Below, one piece after another: positions 26,841 to 36,889 of a DNA stretch of 64,000 nt (positions within the stretch are counted from its first letter, which is position 1; every line of letters starts with the position of its first letter). The position numbers and the translations under genes are program-made. This stretch comes from Adonisia turfae CCMR0081 (lineage in GTDB: Bacteria > Cyanobacteriota > Cyanobacteriia > Phormidesmidales > Phormidesmidaceae): assembly GCF_011009555.1 (NCBI RefSeq), contig NZ_QXHD01000004.1, forward strand, positions 7,465,118 through 7,529,117, read 5' to 3'. The notes beneath the pieces are model-generated. The model was not told the DNA's origin. It did no database searches and saw only the letters and a list, made by a program, of their open reading frames with translations.

Positions 26841-27854
26841 TTATACGTCACGCAGGTACCCATTTTGTTGATACCACTGAACCGTGTCGTTGATGGTTTC
26901 TTTAAATGGGCGATAGGACGTCTTTAGACCTTTAGCAGCTTTGCTAGCATCAAACCACTGTCTCGACAGCATTATTCTGATCATATCCCCTGGAATAAAG
27001 GGCTTTTGGCCTTTAAGGCGTCCCAGGAGGTTTTCTATAAATGCCCAGATACGGACGGCAAACCGAGGTAGTTTTTTCTGCGGTACAGGCTGTCCACTGA
27101 TTTCAGATAGGTTGCTCATAATTTCATTGACCGAGTAATATCCCCCGGTCACCAAATAGCGTTCATTGGGTTGTCCTGAGTAGACAGCCGACAGCATGGA
27201 CATGGCTACATCACGGGCATCCACAATGGGAAAGCCACCACTGGGAATCAGTGAAGCCTTACCTTTCAAGTAATTAAGGATAAAGCGCCCCATTTCTGTC
27301 GGTGCGGCATCGTACGGCCCCATCATGCCAGCGGGCAAAATCAGCACAACCGGCAAATCATGGGTCTTCAAAAAGTTAGAAATGGCTTCTTCAGCCAGTA
27401 GCTTACTCTTAAAATAAGGGTTCTTATGGTTAAACTCCTGGAATGGTGTTGATTCATTACTGGGAGCGCCACCCCGAATAATGCCGACACAGCCGCAGGC
27501 ACTGCTGACATATATCACCTTGGAGACGCCTGCTTTATCAGCCGCCTCAAGCAGTTTGATGGTTGCATCTACATTAATGGCTTTGAGCTGCTTCCAATGA
27601 TCGCCATAATCGAAGGATTCTCGAAAATATGAGGCTGTATGGAAGACGACATCACATCCCTGTAGGTAATGGGAAAATTCATCAACTGCCTGCATATCTC
27701 CTTGGATCACCTTCAGACTAGGGTGCTCATCCAGGACCTTACTGGCCTTAGTTAGCTCGCGTGTTAACGCAATAACCTCAAACCCCTGGCTCAATAATAA
27801 TTTTGTCAGGTTGCTCCCAAGCAGACCGGTACTGCCAGTTACAAACGCTTTCAT
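26841..27854 (-). CDS. NAD(P)-dependent epimerase/reductase (extended SDR)
   Basis: 337 residues of the extended short-chain dehydrogenase family, closest in style to dihydroflavonol-4-reductase-like proteins. The Rossmann motif is at the N-terminus (VTGSTGLLGSNLTKLL, TGxxGxxG). The catalytic Ser lies in VIYVSSACG and the Tyr-Lys pair in NPYFKSK (YxxxK). Substrate-binding residues (PAGMMGPYDAAPTEMG) are family-like, but the substrate is not readable. AGGAG lies 5 bases before the ATG. It is transcribed alone between the CHAT gene and the NhaP antiporter. Confidence 0.9.
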   Translation of the reverse strand: MKAFVTGSTGLLGSNLTKLLLSQGFEVIALTRELTKASKVLDEHPSLKVIQGDMQAVDEFSHYLQGCDVVFHTASYFRESFDYGDHWKQLKAINVDATIKLLEAADKAGVSKVIYVSSACGCVGIIRGGAPSNESTPFQEFNHKNPYFKSKLLAEEAISNFLKTHDLPVVLILPAGMMGPYDAAPTEMGRFILNYLKGKASLIPSGGFPIVDARDVAMSMLSAVYSGQPNERYLVTGGYYSVNEIMSNLSEISGQPVPQKKLPRFAVRIWAFIENLLGRLKGQKPFIPGDMIRIMLSRQWFDASKAAKGLKTSYRPFKETINDTVQWYQQNGYLRDV

Positions 27855-28221
27855 AAAAACTCCTATATCTGGATAAACTGGCTGGATATTGAATAATGCC
27901 CTTCTGGAGCAGGGATTACCGAAGTGACTAGATGTTTCAAGTCTAGGCGGTATCTGTTTAAAGCACGGGTATGGCGCAAATCCCTAGCCAATAATTTTCA
28001 CGATTCTATTCACCAGAACCATATACAAAGTTCACGACTCATGATCCGTTTCACTATAAATTTATTGCTTTACTCAATTTAATTATTGGGGGGCAGTATA
28101 CATAATTACAGATGGCACCGTAGGTAAATGGTTCCTAGAAATGTATAGCATCCATTCCCTGGAACGAATCTACGCCATTTGTCGTTTGAACTCCTGCCAC
28201 AATTCAGTAATGCCTATCATT
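27855..28221. other. Intergenic region, nothing clear
   Basis: 367 bases between two minus-strand genes hold the SDR promoter and the end of the antiporter transcript. I see no gene, RNA, hairpin or repeat that I can support. Confidence 0.5.
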
Positions 28222-29835
28222 CTATTCGGTCAAAACATCTTGGAGTAATGGTGCTAATTCATCCTTAAGTTGCCCAGCCCGAATTAACTCTGCATAGGTA
28301 TCTGATTCAATGGCCAATAGCTCCTCCTTTACTTGTTCCGCTGCAAATGTCTGTAATTCAGGATGCTTTGTTTGCATCTTTTTCATTTCTTCTTGCAGTT
28401 TTTTTACTTGCCCTTCCACTAGGGCTAATTGATAACGGCCAAATTCGTTATCAACTTCTTGTCGTTCCATCAGTTCTTTGATGCGGCTAATGACTCGGTT
28501 TAGGGCTACTCGTCGGGCCACCCCTTGCATATACTCTTGCCGTAGGGGCTGATCTCCTAACAGGTTAAGGGCTTCTAACAGAGGCTTTGTTGTTAACCCC
28601 TGCACCAACAGCGTGAATAGCATGACCCCAAAAACAATCGAGATAATCTCTTCTCGCTCGACGAGTATGGTGGGTACACTCAGGGCCAATGCTACTGATA
28701 CGGAGCCCCGTAACCCGCCCCACCAGAGGACTGTTTGATCCTGCCAACTAATGTCTGTGTTGTCGGGGGTAACCATATTGCTAAAAAAGCTCAGACCAAA
28801 CACGCTGATTAAACGAGCTAAGAGCATGCATGCGATCGCAATCAAAATCGAGTCTAAGTAATTGCCCAGACTGCTGAACTGGACCTGATCACCGATCAGT
28901 AAAAATACGATTGAATTAACGAAAAATGCCAAAAACTCCCAAAATTCTGAAACGACCAATCGGGTGCGGGGGTTCATGCCGATACGTGAGCCAAAATTGC
29001 CTAAAATCAATGCGGTGGTCACTACTGCAATGACGCCAGACCCCCCCAATTCCTCAGCAATGATGTAGGTACCATAGGCCGATACCAGGGTTAACGACTG
29101 CTCGACCAAAGGCAGGTCAAAACGTTGAGTTAAAAACGAAATGCCAAACCCAATTAAGGCTCCGGTACTCACGGCAATACCGGTGAATACCAAAAACTGA
29201 GCAATCGTAACGGATAGATCAAATTGCTCTATACCCAGGGCAATACCCAACACAAGATTGAAGGCAACAACAGCCACACCATCATTAAAGAGACTTTCTC
29301 CCTCCATCAGTGTGGTGAGTCGTTTATTAACCCCTAACTCTCTAAATAAAGCAACCACCGAAACCGGATCTGTTGCCGATAAGCTTGCTCCTACCAGTAA
29401 CGCCGTTGCCAACGAGGCCCCTGCGAAGTTGATCAATCCCCAAAGTAGTGCGCCGATGCAGATGACCACACCAATAACGGCATAGAGCACAATGGGTACC
29501 CAGTCGCGCTTGAGGTTTTCCCATTTAATATTCCAGGCCGCTTCAAACAGGAGTGGCGGCAGGAAAATAAATAAAATTAGCTCAGGGGACAGGTTAACCA
29601 GGCGCACATTAAGGACCGCCAACCCTAAACCGACCAGCAACAGCAGTAGGGTGTAGGGAATATTCCGCAGCCAACTGACTACCCGCGACAGTGTAGCCAC
29701 CCCTAAAGATACTGAGAGCACCAGTAAAAACTGGCGTAGATTCTCTTCGATGGCTTCATTTTCAGTTACCAGGTCTACAGCGGTAGCAGCAGTGGCCAAA
29801 ACACTGTGCACAGGCAAAGCGCTATCTAAGAACAT
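28222..29835 (-). CDS. NhaP-type (CPA1) Na+/H+ antiporter
   Basis: 537 residues. About twelve membrane segments (about 30-425) contain the CPA1 motifs: SLSATDPVSVVALFRELG, GESLFNDGVAVVAFN (the ND ion site) and WGGLRGSVSVALALS. The cytoplasmic tail of about 110 residues is highly charged and helical (LVEGQVKKLQEEMKKMQ) and may be regulatory. It should exchange Na+ (or K+) for H+ at the plasma or thylakoid membrane. It is transcribed singly, divergent from the DUF4347 gene. An N-terminal hydrophobic stretch begins soon after the ATG, so no upstream start is needed. Confidence 0.93.
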   Translation of the reverse strand: MFLDSALPVHSVLATAATAVDLVTENEAIEENLRQFLLVLSVSLGVATLSRVVSWLRNIPYTLLLLLVGLGLAVLNVRLVNLSPELILFIFLPPLLFEAAWNIKWENLKRDWVPIVLYAVIGVVICIGALLWGLINFAGASLATALLVGASLSATDPVSVVALFRELGVNKRLTTLMEGESLFNDGVAVVAFNLVLGIALGIEQFDLSVTIAQFLVFTGIAVSTGALIGFGISFLTQRFDLPLVEQSLTLVSAYGTYIIAEELGGSGVIAVVTTALILGNFGSRIGMNPRTRLVVSEFWEFLAFFVNSIVFLLIGDQVQFSSLGNYLDSILIAIACMLLARLISVFGLSFFSNMVTPDNTDISWQDQTVLWWGGLRGSVSVALALSVPTILVEREEIISIVFGVMLFTLLVQGLTTKPLLEALNLLGDQPLRQEYMQGVARRVALNRVISRIKELMERQEVDNEFGRYQLALVEGQVKKLQEEMKKMQTKHPELQTFAAEQVKEELLAIESDTYAELIRAGQLKDELAPLLQDVLTE

Positions 29836-30170
29836 GGTGAACGAGTCCCGTTGATCAGGCTACATCATATAGCAAATAGCCTGATACATCAGGAAAATCA
29901 GCCGATTGGCATATTGAACGAATTTTTACCTGTATTCAGCACAAGATCCAGGCCTTTGGTCTCGCTCAGAACGAAATTTTGTGGGGCTCGTAAAGGCCCA
30001 TGAATCTTTAATGTTGGTTTGCTTAGCACATGATTCAGGATGCTGACGACTGTTGTGATCACTGGACATCTTGATAAGGAAAACATCGTTCTTTTAGGTG
30101 CCCCAGTGAACCCAGCCTAAACCTATATTTCTCCTTAAATTTATCGCCTTCAGTTTGTAAAAAAGCCCCT
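29836..30170. other. Divergent intergenic region
   Basis: 335 bases between the NhaP and DUF4347 genes must contain both promoters. I found no convincing operator, repeat or small gene. Confidence 0.5.
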
Positions 30171-33041
30171 ATGACCTCCTCTCTGCCTAACGCCAAGTCT
30201 GATAACCGTCAGCCCATGGGGCAGCAGGTCCCCATGGATGAGACATCGATTGTCATTTTTGACAGTCGTGTGGATGACCTGTCACTGTTGCTAACTGGTC
30301 TGCGACCCGGTGTTAGCGCCCACGTACTTGACCCAGACCGTGATGGCATTGAGCAGATCAGTGAGCTGATATGTCAGCGGCCAACGGCAGCGCTCACCCT
30401 GGTGGCCCACGGTGCTCCCGGCGAGCTACAGCTGGGTGCAGACAAACTGGAGCTAAGCAATCTGGGCCAGTATGCTCGATATCTCCAAGGCTGGTTTAGA
30501 AATGCGGATGCTTCACGGCTAACCCTATTAGCGTGTCAGGTGGCTGCAGGCGACGCTGGTATGGAGTTTGTCAGCAAACTGGCTGCATTAACGGGCGCTG
30601 TTGTCACTGCCTCAGCCAAGACAGTGGGCAATGGGCAATGGCCGCCTGTTGCTGCACAAACCTTCCAGCAACAGGTGTTTGACACCTATGCAGCTACCCT
30701 GGTGCTCACATTTCAGCAAGATATTAAAGATGGTGACATTGGCGATGGCGATCCAAACCTGAATAGACTCTTTGGTACATCTGGAGTAACCGTCAGCCCC
30801 GATGGTACCCAGGTGTTTGTCACCAGTGCAGTTGATGCTTCACTGACCGTATTTAATCTGGACGCGTTTGGCAATCTGAACTTTAGCCAGGTTATCCGAG
30901 ATAGCTTTGAGGTGGAGGAACTGTTTGGCGCTTTTGGGGTAACGGTAAGTCCCGATGGCAGTCAAGTCTTTGTTGCCAGCACTGGAGACCATTCCTTAAT
31001 GGTGTTTAGCCGTGATGGTGATGGCAATCTCACGGAGCAGCAACTGTTGAAGGATGGTCGTGACAATATCAATACCTTGGAAGGGGCCATCGATGTAGCG
31101 GTTAGCCCGGATGGTAGCCAAGTCTTTGTGGTCAGCTTAGTGGACTCTGCCATTACCGTATTTGACCGCGACGAGACTGGTAATCTGACGTTTCGCCAAG
31201 CCATTGCCGACGGTATTGGGGGAGCGGCTGAACTGTTTGGAGCGTCAGGTGTGGCCATTAGTCCAGACGGCAGTCAGGTTTTTGTTACCAGTCGAGATGA
31301 TGCTGCCATTACTGTTTTTAATCGAGATGCGTCTGGTAATTTGACCTTTCGCCAAGCGATTAAGGATGGTCAAAACGGTGCCGAACAGCTATTTGGGGCC
31401 TCAGGTGTAGTCGTCAGCCCTGATGGTAATCAGGTGTATGTTACCAGTGCTGTGGACGCCGCCATCACTGTCTTTGATCGCAATGCCGACGGCACCCTGA
31501 GCTTTGCGCAAGTGGTCACTGATGGTGACAATGGTGCTGAATTATTTGGTGGCACCCAGGGAACTGGTATTCCTGGTGTTAGCGGGTTTACGGGTGTTAC
31601 CATCAGCCCCGATGGACGGCAGGTATTTGTCACTAGTTATGGTGACAATGCCATAACAATTTTTGACCGTGACACCAATGGCCGCTTAACGGTCAATCAA
31701 GTGATTCAGGATCAAGATGGTGTGAATGGTGCTGATGAATTAGCAGGCGCTATTGGCGTTGCTGTTAGTCCTGACAATCAGCAAGTCTTTGTGGTGAGTG
31801 CGGCTGATTCTGCCTTGACAGCGTTTGATCGAGACCTGGCTCCAAATTTGCTGAGCATTGTACGCCAAACGCCAGCTACGCCAGTAACTAATGCAGATAG
31901 TCTGGTGTTTCGTGTCACCTTTAGTGAGAGCATTCAAAATATTACGGCTGCTGACTTTAATGTTACGGGTGGCTCTACAGCGACAGTCACAGGTATTACG
32001 GCTATTAGCGCCACAGCCTATGACATTACTGTTTCTGGTGGGAATCTTGCCAACTTTAACGGTACTGTTGGGCTAGATCTCTCGGCTAGTCAAGATATTA
32101 CCGACCCCATTGGCAATGCATTGCCTACCACTGAGCCTGAGACCGATGAGACGTACACTCTAACTAATGACACAACAACACCCAATAATCCTCCGCTGTT
32201 GACGCCGGTATCAGGTTTAGAAATTACTGGACTGGGCAGTGACAATACTATACGCCTGCATGTGGACAAGGTGAATATCTCTGAGGTGGGTGAGATTCGG
32301 ATCTTTGATGTAGAGGGTACCAACCGTACCCAAATAAGCAGCTTTTTTCTGCTGGAAGGTGGCCAATTGCCTGAAGCCTACATGCCTGCCTTTAGTATTG
32401 ATGCGAACCGAGTGAACGAGGGACAGTTGTTAGAGTTTCAGTTAGTGGTCAATGGTACAACCCATCTGGCAACAGCAACAACAATCACCGCTACGGAAGT
32501 TTCTCTCGATTTTGGTGAAGGCACCCAATTCACGGTGGAAACATTCACCCAAACCGCAACAACAAATCTGTTAGTCAATGATGCCGCTGCCATTGATCTC
32601 ACTGGCCAAACAGGGTTAGTCAACGTTGACTTTTCGATCTATCGTGAAGCAGCGATGGATAATATGGTGGGTTTTTATGCTACTGACTTAATTGATGGCG
32701 GTATTCGCGACACGTTAACCAGCAATATTCTGCGACCGGGAGAGGCTGGATATAAAGAAGCGGCTTTAGCTAATCGTTTGGACGTGGAACTTACCAGTGA
32801 GAATGGCCAGGCAAGTATGTTCTCTGTAGAGATTACCGCTGGTGGGTTCTTAGGAATCTTCTTAGTGGCGGGTGGCGGTTATCCAACAACAAACGACGTT
32901 TACTTTAGCCATGCTGGGGCGAATGAAAGCAGTAATGACCATGCCAGACTACTAGGAGATAACACCTTTGGCTTTGAAGACTTGAGCGGTCTGGGTGATC
33001 GGGACTTTAACGATATGGTGGTGGAGTTTACGGTCATTTAG
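30171..33041 (+). CDS. DUF4347 / seven-bladed propeller / DUF4114 protein
   Basis: 956 residues, no signal peptide. Residues about 26-183 are DUF4347 (SIVIFDSRVDDL, LVAHGAPGELQLG, LLACQVAAG). Seven repeats of about 50 residues (about 190-560), each with a core like VSPDGSQVFVTS then TVFDRD and GNLTF, form a YVTN-type beta-propeller. An Ig-like region (about 565-660) and a DUF4114 domain at the end (NTFGFEDLSGLGDRDFNDM) follow. DUF4347 proteins are usually large surface or secreted proteins. Lacking a Sec signal, it needs another exit route, and a HlyD-MacB-ATPase operon starts 105 bases downstream on the same strand. Export through that system is a hypothesis. Confidence 0.9.
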   Translation: MTSSLPNAKSDNRQPMGQQVPMDETSIVIFDSRVDDLSLLLTGLRPGVSAHVLDPDRDGIEQISELICQRPTAALTLVAHGAPGELQLGADKLELSNLGQYARYLQGWFRNADASRLTLLACQVAAGDAGMEFVSKLAALTGAVVTASAKTVGNGQWPPVAAQTFQQQVFDTYAATLVLTFQQDIKDGDIGDGDPNLNRLFGTSGVTVSPDGTQVFVTSAVDASLTVFNLDAFGNLNFSQVIRDSFEVEELFGAFGVTVSPDGSQVFVASTGDHSLMVFSRDGDGNLTEQQLLKDGRDNINTLEGAIDVAVSPDGSQVFVVSLVDSAITVFDRDETGNLTFRQAIADGIGGAAELFGASGVAISPDGSQVFVTSRDDAAITVFNRDASGNLTFRQAIKDGQNGAEQLFGASGVVVSPDGNQVYVTSAVDAAITVFDRNADGTLSFAQVVTDGDNGAELFGGTQGTGIPGVSGFTGVTISPDGRQVFVTSYGDNAITIFDRDTNGRLTVNQVIQDQDGVNGADELAGAIGVAVSPDNQQVFVVSAADSALTAFDRDLAPNLLSIVRQTPATPVTNADSLVFRVTFSESIQNITAADFNVTGGSTATVTGITAISATAYDITVSGGNLANFNGTVGLDLSASQDITDPIGNALPTTEPETDETYTLTNDTTTPNNPPLLTPVSGLEITGLGSDNTIRLHVDKVNISEVGEIRIFDVEGTNRTQISSFFLLEGGQLPEAYMPAFSIDANRVNEGQLLEFQLVVNGTTHLATATTITATEVSLDFGEGTQFTVETFTQTATTNLLVNDAAAIDLTGQTGLVNVDFSIYREAAMDNMVGFYATDLIDGGIRDTLTSNILRPGEAGYKEAALANRLDVELTSENGQASMFSVEITAGGFLGIFLVAGGGYPTTNDVYFSHAGANESSNDHARLLGDNTFGFEDLSGLGDRDFNDMVVEFTVI

Positions 33042-33145
33042 TTGGATAGATCACGTGACCATCGACATGGTTCAATGGTGACCTTTGATAGATTGCAAAT
33101 AGACTTAGGCCTAATAACGTAGGGGTATAAATCAGAGCTACTCCC

Positions 33146-34567
33146 ATGAGTTTGCAATTGCCCCAATCCTCTGAGTGTATTTCTCTCCCTCAGGTAGAAA
33201 CCACTTTCAAGCATCCAGCGAAACATCGCCTCGCCCAAAGTGCCGCAGGCCTCCTCATATTCAGCTTGCTCACAGGGGGTAGTTATCTGCTCTATCGACA
33301 GTTTGTGCTGGTACCAAAGCAGCAGGAACAGACGCAAACGCAGACAGTGACCGTTGAAACCGCGACGCTCCCAATTACAGTGGTGGCCAACGGAACTGTT
33401 GAGCCTGAGCAACTGACCAATGTCAGCCCTAAAACCTCAGAACGTCTGGAACAAGTGACTGTTGCTGAGGGTGACGCGGTAGAAATAGGCCAAGTTTTAG
33501 CCTATATGGATGATTCTGATCTCCAGGGGCAACTGATGCAGGCCCAGGGACAGCTCGCCTCGGCCCAAGCGAATTTGGCTATGCTCGTCGCTGGTAACCG
33601 TCCCCAAGAGATTGCCCAGGCCGAGGCTACCCTGACCAGTGCCGAAGCCAACTTAAATCAGGCGAAAGAAGAGCTACGCCGCTATGAGTCCCTTTACACC
33701 CAGGGAGCAATCTCTGCGCAAGAAACAACGAGCTACCGAACGGCTCGCGACACGGCTCAGGCCGAGGTAAGAAGTGCGCAGCAGGCGCTGAATCTCAGTC
33801 AGATAGGCAGTCGTCAAGAAGAGATCGCGCAGGCGGAAGCAGCCGTGATACAAGCAGAAGGCGCTTTGTCCACGATCAAGACTCAGATTGAAGATACGGT
33901 GATTCGGGCTCCTTTTAGCGGGATTGTCACTGCCCGTTATGCTGACCCAGGAGATTTTGTTTCTCCATCAACTGCCGCCAGCGAAACATCGTCATCATCG
34001 TCGTCATCGATTCTCTCTTTAGCCTTTAATTATCAGGTTGTTGCTAATGTAGCAGAGACTGATATTGCTCAGATTCAAACCGGGCAACTGGCTCAGATTC
34101 AAGCCGATGCCTACCCAGATCGACGGTTTGAAGGGACTGTAGTCCAAGTCGCAGAGCAGGCAACGGTCAGTTCTAATGTGACCAGTTTTGAGGTGCGGGT
34201 CAATCTTTCCGAAGCAGCGCAGTCACAGCTACAGCCTGGAATGAATGTAGATATTGAATTTCAAGCCGGTGAATTGACTGATGTAATGGTGGTGCCAACC
34301 GTTGCCGTTGTGAGAGAAGAGCAGGGAGAAGGTGTGCTGGTGCTGACAGCAGAGGGGGTGCCTCGATTTCAGCCGATTGAAACTGGATTAACAGTCGATG
34401 AGCAAACGGAGGTGATTGCAGGACTTTCGGGGAATGAAAAAATTGTGTTGAGTGCGGCTCAGGGATTACCTGAAAATCGACAAAATCGGGGCGGTCCACC
34501 TTTGATACCGGGGGGAGGCTCTGGTGATGGCCCTAGCGTTACGCCGAGAGGAGGTCCTGGTGGTTAA
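33146..34567 (+). CDS. HlyD/MacA-family periplasmic adaptor
   Basis: 473 residues. A short cytoplasmic head, one membrane helix (about 31-52) and a periplasmic adaptor: a lipoyl-like half (VEPEQLTNVSPKTSERLEQV), a long helical hairpin (about 125-245, rich in AQAEA/SAEAN heptads), the second lipoyl half (IRAPFSGIVTARYADPGD), then a beta-barrel. A Ser run (SETSSSSSSS) interrupts the loop near residue 280. The tail is Gly/Pro-rich, without hydrophobic residues. With the next two genes it forms a MacAB/DevBCA-type efflux machine that would join an outer-membrane TolC-like channel. Its stop overlaps the permease start. Confidence 0.93.
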   Translation: MSLQLPQSSECISLPQVETTFKHPAKHRLAQSAAGLLIFSLLTGGSYLLYRQFVLVPKQQEQTQTQTVTVETATLPITVVANGTVEPEQLTNVSPKTSERLEQVTVAEGDAVEIGQVLAYMDDSDLQGQLMQAQGQLASAQANLAMLVAGNRPQEIAQAEATLTSAEANLNQAKEELRRYESLYTQGAISAQETTSYRTARDTAQAEVRSAQQALNLSQIGSRQEEIAQAEAAVIQAEGALSTIKTQIEDTVIRAPFSGIVTARYADPGDFVSPSTAASETSSSSSSSILSLAFNYQVVANVAETDIAQIQTGQLAQIQADAYPDRRFEGTVVQVAEQATVSSNVTSFEVRVNLSEAAQSQLQPGMNVDIEFQAGELTDVMVVPTVAVVREEQGEGVLVLTAEGVPRFQPIETGLTVDEQTEVIAGLSGNEKIVLSAAQGLPENRQNRGGPPLIPGGGSGDGPSVTPRGGPGG

Positions 34568-35834
34568 GATTCAAGCACGTTTAACCTACCTGCCATCAAT
34601 TTCTATGGCGGAAATCTTGGCAATAGCGATCGCAGCTCTCTGGAGCAACAAATTGCGCACGGCCTTAACCATGTTAGGTGTCATCATCGGCATCACCGCC
34701 GTAATTGCGGTCACCTCCGTAGGGCAAGGGGTGCAGTCTGCTACAGAAGCAAATTTACAGGGGCTGGGCGCAGATCTTTTGCAGGTGCGGGCCGGGGCTG
34801 CAAATACCGGCAACGTCAGCCAGGGTAGTGGCAGTGCCACCACGCTCACCTGGAGCGATGCCCAGGCGATTGAGTCCCAGGTGTTATCTGCTGGAACGGT
34901 GACGGCCTATCTGCAGCAAACGACTCAAGTGGTTTATGCCCAAAATAATATGTCTACAACCGTCTTGGGCACGGATACAAATTATGCAGAGGTGAATAAC
35001 ATTACACTGCAGTCGGGACGTTTTTTCACCCTAGATGAACTGACAGCCGCTCAGCCAGTGGCGATATTGGGGCCAACGGTGGAGGATGAATTATTTGATA
35101 GCGGTACTGCTATTGGCAAAAACATTCGCATTCAAGGACAGCGGTATAGCGTGATTGGGATTGCCAATGAGAAGGGGGCCCAGGGTCGAGAGAATCCTGA
35201 CGAACAGATCTATGTGCCGCTTACCAATATGTCCGCTCGGTTGGTTGGCAACAACGCCCTGAGCGGGATTGCCGTTCAGGGTATTTCGATCAAAGTGACT
35301 GAGCAAGACCAGTTAGAAGCGGCTGATTTCCAGATTACAAACTTGTTGCGAGTGCGTCATAACATTTATCCCGCCAGGGGGGATGAAGATGATTTTCGGA
35401 TTGTGAGTGCTGCTGATTTGGTGGAGACACTGACCAGCACGGTGGGTTTGTTTACGATTATGGTGGTTGCGATCGCAGCTATTTCCCTGGTCGTAGGCGG
35501 CATCGGCATTGCTAATATTATGCTGGTATCGGTGGTAGAGCGCACCCGAGAGATCGGCATTCGTAAAGCAGTCGGGGCGACAAATCAGGCGATTTTGAGT
35601 CAGTTTTTGACAGAGGCAATCTCAATTTCGGCTGTCGGTGGAGGCTTAGGCGTGGGGCTGGGGGTAGCGATTGCCTGGATCGCCGCCACACTATTTGACT
35701 TTCCCTTTGTAATTTCTCTCTGGGCGATTGTTTTAGGGGTGGGTCTTTCTTTTATGATCGGGATCGTAGCCGGTGTGATTCCCGCCCGCAGTGCTGCGAA
35801 ATTAGACCCGATTATTGCCTTAAGAAGTGATTAG
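34560..35834 (+). CDS. MacB-like FtsX-fold ABC permease
   Basis: About 424 residues. The GTG at 34560 is preferred: AGGAGG (34549-34554) sits 5 bases before it and it overlaps the adaptor stop by 8 bases, a usual coupled arrangement. An ATG at 34605 is the alternative. There is one N-terminal membrane helix (NKLRTALTMLGVIIGI), a periplasmic domain of about 230 residues (MacB_PCD type) and three C-terminal helices (GLFTIMVVAIAAISLVVGGIG; REIGIRKAVGAT; the last two near the end). It lacks the ATPase domain of true MacB, which is supplied by the gene after it. The transported substance is unknown. Confidence 0.92.
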   Translation: MVKIQARLTYLPSISMAEILAIAIAALWSNKLRTALTMLGVIIGITAVIAVTSVGQGVQSATEANLQGLGADLLQVRAGAANTGNVSQGSGSATTLTWSDAQAIESQVLSAGTVTAYLQQTTQVVYAQNNMSTTVLGTDTNYAEVNNITLQSGRFFTLDELTAAQPVAILGPTVEDELFDSGTAIGKNIRIQGQRYSVIGIANEKGAQGRENPDEQIYVPLTNMSARLVGNNALSGIAVQGISIKVTEQDQLEAADFQITNLLRVRHNIYPARGDEDDFRIVSAADLVETLTSTVGLFTIMVVAIAAISLVVGGIGIANIMLVSVVERTREIGIRKAVGATNQAILSQFLTEAISISAVGGGLGVGLGVAIAWIAATLFDFPFVISLWAIVLGVGLSFMIGIVAGVIPARSAAKLDPIIALRSD

Positions 35835-35875
35835 AAAAGAATTTTATCAGGTCCAAAAAGTAATGCTGGAGAGAC

Positions 35876-35887
35876 GTTCCATGGAAC
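35876..35887. promoter_or_regulatory. 12-bp perfect palindrome in operon gap
   Basis: GTTCCATGGAAC lies in the 103-base gap between the permease and ATPase genes. It could be a protein-binding site or a processing hairpin; no function is shown. Confidence 0.3.
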
Positions 35888-35937
35888 ATCTGTACGTCCA
35901 ATAGTAGAGCTTAAAATTTTGTTCTCTTAGTAAAATA

Positions 35938-36630
35938 GTGACCACTATGGCCGCCATGATTTGGATGGAAGACATCCGCAAAACCTATCAGTTGGGTGAA
36001 GTGAATGTCCCCGTACTCAAGGGGATTGATCTGACCATTGAAGAAGGTGATTATGTCTCGATTATGGGAGCCTCAGGTTCCGGGAAATCTACCCTGATGA
36101 ATATTATCGGCTGTCTGGATCGTCCGTCTGCTGGCCACTATGTTCTAGAAGGACAAAACTTGACCACGCTAAGCAACGAAGGTCTGGCCTATATTCGCAA
36201 TCAGCGCATTGGCTTTGTATTCCAGCAGTTTAATCTGCTGTCTCGCTCAACCGCATTAGAAAATGTCATGCTGCCGATGGTTTATGCAGGGGTGAGTCGT
36301 CGTCAGCGGCGAAAACAAGCAGAATTAGCGTTAGTTCGAGTGGGATTGGGCGATCGCATGGGTAATCGACCCAGCCAACTCTCTGGGGGACAACAGCAGC
36401 GGGTTGCGATCGCACGCGCCCTCGTCAATCGACCAGCATTGGTCCTGGCTGACGAACCCACGGGTGCACTCGATACCCAAACGTCTTACGAAGTAATGAC
36501 GCTCCTTAGCGAACTCAACAGCCAGGGAATTACCGTCATCATTGTGACCCATGAACCCGATATCGCCGCACAAACCCATCGTATTATTCATGTGCAAGAT
36601 GGTCTGCTTCAAAGAGAACAAGAAAACTAG
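35938..36630 (+). CDS. MacB/LolD-type ABC ATPase
   Basis: 230 residues, a stand-alone ATPase of the LolD/MacB group: Walker [11 protein letters not shown]-loop [11 protein letters not shown], signature [15 protein letters not shown], Walker [14 protein letters not shown] and H-loop VTHEPD. It powers the FtsX-fold permease encoded just before it. The start is uncertain: GTG 35938, or ATG at 35947 or 35956 ([11 protein letters not shown], which fits the family best). A 103-base gap precedes it, so it may have its own promoter as well as being read from the operon. A complex interspersed repeat follows. Confidence 0.93.
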   Translation: MTTMAAMIWMEDIRKTYQLGEVNVPVLKGIDLTIEEGDYVSIMGASGSGKSTLMNIIGCLDRPSAGHYVLEGQNLTTLSNEGLAYIRNQRIGFVFQQFNLLSRSTALENVMLPMVYAGVSRRQRRKQAELALVRVGLGDRMGNRPSQLSGGQQQRVAIARALVNRPALVLADEPTGALDTQTSYEVMTLLSELNSQGITVIIVTHEPDIAAQTHRIIHVQDGLLQREQEN

Positions 36631-36694
36631 CTTCTTTGGGATTTTACAAAATTGTAACCACTTTGTTGTTTGGGACAGGGCCTCCTAGAAGGAC

Positions 36695-36889
36695 CTACCG
36701 TGTATACATAAGTCGGAGAGATGGCTCTAGATTTCGAGCCCTCATCCCCCAACCCCTTACTCCCTGAGGGAGAAGGGGGGTCTAGTCTCAAAGTCCTTCG
36801 CCCCCAGGGAGAAGGATTTAGGATGAGGGCCAATTCAAGGCTATGTCTACCTTTTGGGACATTATCTTCTAGATGTGTATACACAGTAG
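36695..36889. repeat. Nested palindromic interspersed repeat (MITE-like)
   Basis: The inner unit is bounded by GCCCTCATCC (36738-36747) and GGATGAGGGC (36821-36830), with CCCTGAGGGAGAAGGGG and CCCCCAGGGAGAAGG inside. Similar G/C-rich blocks are common intergenic repeats in cyanobacteria. Outer arms CTACCGTGTATACA (36695-36708) and TGTGTATACACAGTAG (36874-36889) are near inverted repeats. CTAGAAGGAC occurs on both sides (about 36685-36694 and 36891-36900), which could be a target duplication. There is no coding capacity. Confidence 0.7.

Noticed and set aside
30760-31850. Recurring about 150-bp DNA units
   Set aside because: They are propeller blades in a coding region, not a DNA repeat array.
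34605-34607. ATG as the permease start
   Set aside because: The GTG at 34560 has AGGAGG at ideal spacing and overlaps the adaptor stop, so it is preferred, although the ATG fits the family N-terminus.
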